Shown here: positions 57,701 through 64,000 of the stretch, piece by piece
Layout of the letters: each line of letters starts with the position of its first letter
Numbering within the stretch: position 1 is the stretch's first letter
Assembly: GCA_914767715.1 (NCBI GenBank)
Contig: OU612065.1
Location: 11,472,001 to 11,536,000 of the forward strand
Origin: Membranipora membranacea
Taxonomy: Eukaryota > Bryozoa > Gymnolaemata > Cheilostomatida > Membraniporidae
Direction: 5' to 3'
DNA: 64,000 nt
Notes under the pieces: model-generated
The model's database searches: none
What the model saw: the letters and a program-made list of their open reading frames with translations, nothing else
What the model was told of the DNA's origin: nothing
Translations under genes and position numbers: made by a program

Positions 57701-60700
57701 TGCTCTGTCATTTCATTTAGTGATAAGCTCTCCACCCTCATATCTAGTATCATTGTTTTGACTTCAGGTTCTAACCAGCTTAAAATGTTTCACACCCGTA
57801 AGAAAGGTAACCGTTCCTAGCTGTGCCGCTGTTATGTCAGTTTATTTGCTCTGTCTTCCTTGTTTATATTATCAACAGGTTGACTCTTAATTAGCAATAA
57901 TAGATGAAAAGTTTAATTGCGCTGCATGGAAAGATACTTTGTTCACCGTAGATATATCATTTTGTGAAAGAACCTCAAAACACACTCTATTTATTAAAAA
58001 AGTTATAAGCATGATACCCCCTAGTCTGAGCCCCCCAGACCCTTGCCCGACGCCCCCCCCCCCCCCCGGCCGGCCATGATACCCCCATGATACCATTTTT
58101 TTAAATAATTTGCCTGTCCCTATCATAAAGTGCATTCTTGCTGTGATATATTTTTGGCGAGTGATGTTGTTGAACTTTGATAACCACTTAAAACTCACAG
58201 ATAAGATGGGGGTCCCGATTGTGCCTTGACTCTGCCTAAGTACATCTCCTATATTTGTAATAGGAAGGAAAGTAAAGGGACCTAAAAATGAGAAGACCAA
58301 AGACTACATACCCGATCTGAATGAATTACCCACTGGTGCTCTTAGTCTAGACGACATCGCCGAGAATTATAGTGCTGTAAGTGTATGGATATCCACACTC
58401 CTGTTTTACTAGTGGCCATTGAATTGAGATAGTTAGTACTTCGATTAGATAGGCAATACGTTCAATTTGTGTCTCCTTTATCATTCCACATTATATTAGA
58501 GTAGAGCTGAGGATTTACCTGACTGTTAGTGCCTCAGTCCACCCCAATTTCTGATCTTGTATTGTCTTGGACTGTTATTTGTTGGGTATTGATTTTAATT
58601 TTTTTATCAGTAAGTACTTTGAATTTTAATTAGTATGTAGAACGATCTGGCACCATTACCAGAATGCTCTGAAGTATAAATAATTTTGCATGGCAATAGT
58701 GCCAAGAATTACTTCCTGATCAGAGCTAAATTATTCATGCGTTTCTTCAATACCGCTTCATCTACTGAATTTACAGCCTTTACCAAAAGCAAGTTTATCG
58801 AACACACCCTCGAGTCCAGCATTTGTACGCAGTTCTCCAAGGAGCAGTAAAGGTTATTCACCATTCTCTAAACGTAAATCTAGGGCAGATCCTGAGACAC
58901 CTACATCTAGTAACGCCTCTGTAGAAGACATCAAACAGAAAACTGATGATGCTGATAGTTATGATGGGGTGAGTGAAGTTTTTAATTTTTACTTATAAGC
59001 ATTCTTGTTGCATATCTAGTTTTCAATTCTTCTTTCTCCTATTACCTTTGAAAACTAAAATAAAGATGAGTATCAGCTGTAGTTCCCTGAAATAGGTGAT
59101 GAGATACCAAACAAATACATCACGTCTCGGTGGCTCAATTAACAAATATAAATTTTGTTATTTAGTCGTTTGTGCGAACTCACAGAAGAGGTGGTAGTGG
59201 GTCTGATGCTGTACTAAGAGCTCAAAAACGTAAGTATTATAGACATATGAAACTCTCGTAGTCATCAATTTTTCGTCCCCTATTAGAAGGATACGCTGAG
59301 GTGTCATTCCCGCGTTAATAACAACATAATTACGTGACATTTTCTCATAATTGGTATATCGTATTCTGATAAAATCACTAGAATATTATTGTGAAAAGGG
59401 TTATATACTGAATTCGTAACCTCCTGAATTTTGCCTTTCTCAACCAGACATGTGTAATTTCGACAACTGAATGAACCTTGTCGCTGTCTGATAATCTGTT
59501 TTACAGCAGTTGATGTCATTGTCCTACAACAGCCGACATGTGTATGTTAATTGCATGTTATACAATACTATTCTAGTACATAGTTACACCAGGATGGTCT
59601 ATAATTTGCACATGAATATATCACAGAGTAAGAACATATTCCTAACTCAGTGATCTTATCACTGAGTACGGATAAATCCTTACTTGGTGATGTTATTCTC
59701 AAAGTATGGGTGGAATAGCTCAACTTATTGTTTATGAATATGTCATACTACTGTAAACTGTTGTTGATGTTGTATCCATGATTACAGCTAACAGAAGATT
59801 ACTGACAGCTCGCCCGATATCAACAAGCGCTGCCGATGTCAGCATTACAGCAGCAGGTGATGAAGGATCTGTAGGTGATAGAAACTCTGGTATTATAGAG
59901 GAGAACACCAGTAGCTTACAGAGAACAAGGTACATGATCAAGGAAGATAGGAACAAGAAGTATATTATGTTGTGTTGAATGGCCACGTTTTTTAACTCTG
60001 CTAGCAAGATTTCTTCATTCCTTCATAAATACTTTGTATAACATATACAGATGTCAAACGTATACAACGTTTGACATCTGTATAGAGCTCTTTAGTATTC
60101 ATGGTGATATAAGGGACGGATCAATGCATGATCTTCAACATTCAAACATAATATTAATTGTTTATTGTTAACAGGATGAGGTCAGCTACTAGTTCTAGTC
60201 AGATCAGTAATGAAGTACTCCCGGAGGAAAGTACTGCTACGATAAATATATCACATAAACGTAACTCTAGTGGTAAGCTGAATTCTTTACATCACTTTAA
60301 TGGTACTTAATGATCAGCGCCCACCTCACAGGAGTTAATGCAGTTTAATCTTCAGACCTGGTCTTTAATTTGTTAAACCCTTGATGAGTTTTAATTTTGA
60401 TTTCCCCCAATTTGAGTTATTCTTTGAAGTGTAAGTCAATTGGATAATCTTAAAGCGAAAACAAGCAAATAACAAAATGACAGTTTATTTGAAGTTGTGC
60501 CCTCTTTTATAATAACTTCATAACTTTTGCATTGTGTTACAGTCGCCTCATCCAAGGCATTAGCTGAACAGCCTGTATTGATAGATGATGACAGTGATGA
60601 CTCTATGGAGGGTTATACACCTTCTCCTATTATACCTCTAGTCAAGAATGCTGAGCCTGATGATATCTTCACCAGGTTTGTGATTGTTTCCAGTATGTCT

Positions 60701-63491
60701 AAATCATCTGAGGCCTCATTTTTATTGCCACAAATTAAGCCTTTTTTGGCTACTTGAAACACCAGCCTTTGGATTTCTGAAATGCATATGGGGAATATAT
60801 TAGGAGAGGAGAGAATGCCGAACTTAAAACCAATTTAGATATGCTACTACGTCTTACCATTTCTGCTCTGCATCAAATTAACATGAAGATTTTTGTCAGC
60901 ACTGATTATGTGTTTTCTTTCATTCTCAGAATGGCAGCTCAACAGGAACTGGAGAAAGAGGATGAGTTTAATCTTGTAAAACACGAGGTGATGCCTGGAG
61001 AACAGGTGTTCACCCCTATCGGTAAACTACAACCAGAGCCGTCTGCAGCTGCACACTCTACTCCTATTACAGTAGAAGATAGGCCCACTGCTAGCCTTGA
61101 AACTAGTGAACCTGTGATAAAAAGTAAGCCTCCCATTGCTGGCGGTGCTGTCAAAGAGAAGAAGTCCAAGGACAAGAAAAAGAAGAAAGTGGCCGTTACA
61201 CCTGCTGTCAATGTGTTTGATTTATTGATGGCCAGCGATGAGCCTGAGTTTAATGTGGATGATACTCTGCCAGATGGTAGAAGATCAAAGGATCGCCTTG
61301 CGGGATCATCGGAACAAAATCCTTTTGGTGATGAAAAGGAAGAAGACAGTAATCCATTTGGTGAGCCAGTAGTTCAATCAGATAATCAGTTTGTTTCTAT
61401 TGCAAACCAGTCAAAGCTTATTGAGGACACCCCAGCTGATACAAATCCATTCGATGAACCAAAAGTAGAGATACAACCTGCAAAAGTCAACAACCCATTT
61501 GCTGAAGCAGCAACAGCAGACTCCAATCCATTCGGTGCACCAGAAACTCCTGTTGATGACACTAATCCTTTTGGTCCAACCAAAAAAGCTGACGAAGATC
61601 TAAATCCTTTCGGGGAACCGTCAATTCCTGAGAAAATAAATAAATCTGAGAACCCGTTCGATGAACAAACCGAGGAAAACTCCACCAATCCGTTTGGAGA
61701 TGAGGAGAAGAATCCATTCTCTGAGCAGAAGAAAACTGTCATCAGTCAGTCTGCAGTCACTAATCCATTCCAGGATGACACGAAGAGCAACACTTCTAAT
61801 CCCTTCGAGGACAATGAGGATGAAGAGTCCGGATCATTCAATAGAACAGGCTCCTTTGCTCGACACGGTTCGTCAAGATTTGCCGGTAGTGGCAGAAACA
61901 AAAAGCGCAAAGAAAAGAAGAAAACAGCTGCTCCTGCACCTCCTAAGCCTGAGAGACTGAAACCTGGAGTTGAGGCTACAATTGAGGATACAGCATCAGA
62001 AAAAACAATTGTCACTGAAATGAATCCCGAGGATAGGCTATCAATCAAATCCAATTACTTCAGTCAGGATTCACCAAGAAATTCAGAATCACCACAAGTT
62101 GCCTCTGATGAGTCCCCTCGGCAAAAATATAAGAAGGGTAAGAAGGCTCCACCAGCACCAGGTAGCCCAGCAATCAGTAAACTCATAGAGAACACACCTC
62201 CTAAAGCTCGCAGCTTCTCCCACAATCCAGTCACTGATACTCCAGGAGAGACAAAGCGTAGGGATACTGACCCAAGTCGAATGGAATCAATCATTAATGT
62301 GAGTTGTTCTCCCTGGATTTCACTGGGCATTTAGTTTTCTATTCCAAGTTATATTCCAATTTTCAACAGGCTGCCACTTTCAGGTTTTGCTTATGTAATA
62401 TCTTGTCATTTTCTGCTATGATTTTTTCTGGGGTGGATATATATCTCATTATTCTTATTTTTTATCTTTCTGATCAACATGGAGATATAATCAGAGACTA
62501 ACCACACATAGACCTGATTCATCTTTGTTGTTTTACAGACAAGTGCCTCACTCTCCCCATCTCGACAAGAGAGGCAGCCTGCTGTAGGTGCTGAGGCTCC
62601 TGATGTCCCATCTGAACCCAGAGCTACAGTTGATGCTCAAGTGCAAGTCAGTCTGCCAAATACTCAGGAGCATGTACCATCTGAATTCAGACACCATAGC
62701 AAAAGCGTAAGTAGGCCCTATGCTGTTTCAGAGAAGCTATCTCACTTTTTCAGAGCTCCCATAAGCATCATACTAGTAACCACAGACAGACAGAAAGTAT
62801 AAGCTCAATTAATGACGTTGATATACCTTAATAGCATTGGGGAGGTCACGCTTTATCAGTTTACCAACCCCAGATAAACCTGTTCTCCTACTTTTAATAG
62901 CATTTAATCCAAATCCAATCAGTGGATTTTCATTATAAACATTTCTAAATTGTTCGCTGAAAGCAGCCTGTGTTTTATAAAATTTATTTCAAGTCATAAG
63001 ACACACTGATCAGCCTTTCATTGACCGCTTAGGTTCCAAGGTGGAAGCTAAGACTCTGATCGTGAAGTCTGGTGGGTGCAATTAGATGATCTTGCCCTCA
63101 AAATCCACTGCCTATTGTCACTAATGGCAACCATTTTTAGTTGTTTATCATGTCCTCTAGTTTGGCTATGGTGCTGTTGGGAATTTCAGATTATGTTTGG
63201 ACATACACTGTAGTTGTAGGAGCATAATACTTTGGGTATCGCATTGAAATATGGCAGATGAGACAGTAGTTTGAAAAGGTTTGGTAAGCAATCTGTGTTC
63301 TTCTTATTTAGGATCTGGTTGAGATGGTACAGAAGCTGAGGCAGCAAATAAGGAAGAAGGAAGAGCATACAAAGGATCTGGAGCAGTACATTGATAGTCT
63401 ATTGGCTCGTGTGATGTCAGCAGACCCTAGCCTCCTTGTAAACTTGTCTTCATGTGGTCAGCAAGCTGCACAAACCAACAAATTAAGGTGA
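54776..63491 (+). CDS. RAB11FIP: Class I Rab11 family-interacting protein, C2 + NPF array + Rab11-binding coiled coil, 15 coding exons, 997 aa
   Basis: Endosomal adaptor linking Rab11 vesicles to membrane and EH-domain proteins. Exons: 54776-54809, 55573-55611, 55822-55924, 56343-56480, 57110-57291, 57768-57806, 58264-58376, 58777-58968, 59166-59229, 59788-59929, 60175-60272, 60543-60675, 60930-62298, 62539-62706, 63312-63491 (2994 nt, all phases agree). Residues 1-165 are a C2 domain: PTHVVVAVQRAKDL, GTNDAFVTI, DPEWYEECDV, NNLGIDQFLGHL, GELEIRISF, as in FIP1/2/5. A Ser-rich middle follows, with a Lys-rich run (KEKKSKDKKKKK) and FDLL. Twelve NPF motifs occupy about residues 555-716. The C-terminal FIP-RBD is residues 939-997 (KLRQQIRKKEEHTKDLEQYI, DSLLARVM). 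Vertebrate FIP2 is about 512 aa, with few NPFs. The stop at 63489-63491 overlaps a weak donor-like AG|GTGAAA, so a longer end cannot be excluded. Confidence 0.93.
55238..55271. repeat. Short palindrome of the TAGCCTGTC family in Rab11-FIP intron 1
   Basis: GTCTTGACAAGCTTGTCAAGAC is a 22-bp palindrome extended by TAGCC/GGCTA with one mismatch. Same arm motif as the hairpin at 11151. Confidence 0.8.
58055..58075. repeat. Poly-C run with GGCCGGCC
   Basis: An uninterrupted C run of about 17 is followed by GGCCGGCC, inside a C-rich stretch with repeated CATGATACCCCC (about 58008-58098) in Rab11-FIP intron 6. The run length is prone to sequencing error. Confidence 0.8.
60045..60083. repeat. 39-bp hairpin in Rab11-FIP intron 10
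   Basis: Perfect 17-nt arms ATACAGATGTCAAACGT and the inverse, with a 5-nt spacer. Confidence 0.9.
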
Positions 63492-64000
63492 AACATGAGT
63501 TGACACTTTCCATGTTTAGTTATTTTTCTGTCAGGTTAATGTATACTTAATAACAACCAATGTGTTGAGAGATTTTCATATTCAAGCCATCAGTGCAGCG
63601 AACAAGATTTTATTTACGATTACCTAGCAATGTATTTCTGATTTCACATTTGAGTTATTCCTGAGATTTGCTCGAAGGCTTTCTTGCGAATTTATTGTCA
63701 ACGATTATGTTTATTCCGTGTTATCAATTCTGGTGCTTTAGATAGCGATGAGTTTTGTTTTAAACTATGCATGGCAACGGAACTTACCCTGTATCCTAGA
63801 AAGACGAATTCAGTTATTATATTTAAATTTATATTTACAGAGTAATCTATCTTAAATTTACACCTGTTATGATTTTATAACTGTTATGCAATACACAAAA
63901 ACCACTACCAGTGCAACTATGAAAGTCTCAGGAAAATATTGAATATTCTTATACTTAAGTGAGTTGTGGCGTGCTGAGTGAAAATGTGGACATAATTGTT
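63492..64000. other. 3' flank of Rab11-FIP
   Basis: AT-rich. No gene or repeat is recognised. The 3' UTR is expected here. Confidence 0.5.

Noticed and set aside
57887-58300. 137-codon minus frame over the poly-C run.
   Set aside because: Low-complexity Gly run arises from the C homopolymer. It is antisense to a Rab11-FIP intron and exon.

Overview
This window is nuclear DNA of an invertebrate-type metazoan. It is AT-rich, with genes split by GT-AG introns of roughly 0.2-6 kb. It carries animal-typical genes (cyclin T, KANSL2, TRAM, ARF6, class I Rab11-FIP) and transposons with intact target-site duplications. No phylum can be assigned from the sequence alone. Exon models were assembled by eye from homology, splice sites and codon phase. 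For six genes the exon lengths sum to an exact multiple of three: esterase 314 aa, cyclin T 460 aa, KANSL2 478 aa, TRAM 352 aa, ARF6 175 aa, Rab11-FIP 997 aa.

Layout. 345-2604 (-): HSL/AADAC-type esterase. 4093-10576 (-): complete cyclin T. 12082-15683 (+): complete KANSL2, head-to-head with cyclin T. 16061-16363 (-): orphan last two exons of TRAM. 16979-30083 (-): second cyclin T copy, with cyclin-box exons only. 33221-43740 (+): dead KANSL2 copy. 44110-48043 (-): complete TRAM. 49915-52527 (-): ARF6. 54776-63491 (+): class I Rab11-FIP with twelve NPF motifs.

The dominant feature is a tandem duplication. The ancestral block ran from a cyclin T intron (5377) to a TRAM intron. It is present once as 5377-16620 (11.2 kb) and again as 16619-44670 (28 kb). 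The copies meet at a 3-bp microhomology (CTA). As a result cyclin T and KANSL2 are intact only on the left and TRAM only on the right. The second cyclin T copy now points into orphan TRAM 3' exons.

The 17 kb excess of copy 2 is almost all mobile DNA missing from copy 1. It comprises an intact BEL/Pao retrotransposon with 918-bp LTRs differing at one seen position, two 5'-truncated LINEs, three TTAA-target DNA elements (one with long inverted arms and other elements nested in it), a foldback element and two elements with 8-10 bp target duplications. The BEL element sits inside a KANSL2 coding exon.

Functionally the intact genes are housekeeping: transcription elongation (cyclin T/CDK9), NSL chromatin complex (KANSL2), ER translocation (TRAM) and endosomal recycling (ARF6, Rab11-FIP). 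No operon-like, CRISPR, rRNA or confident functional tRNA genes were seen.
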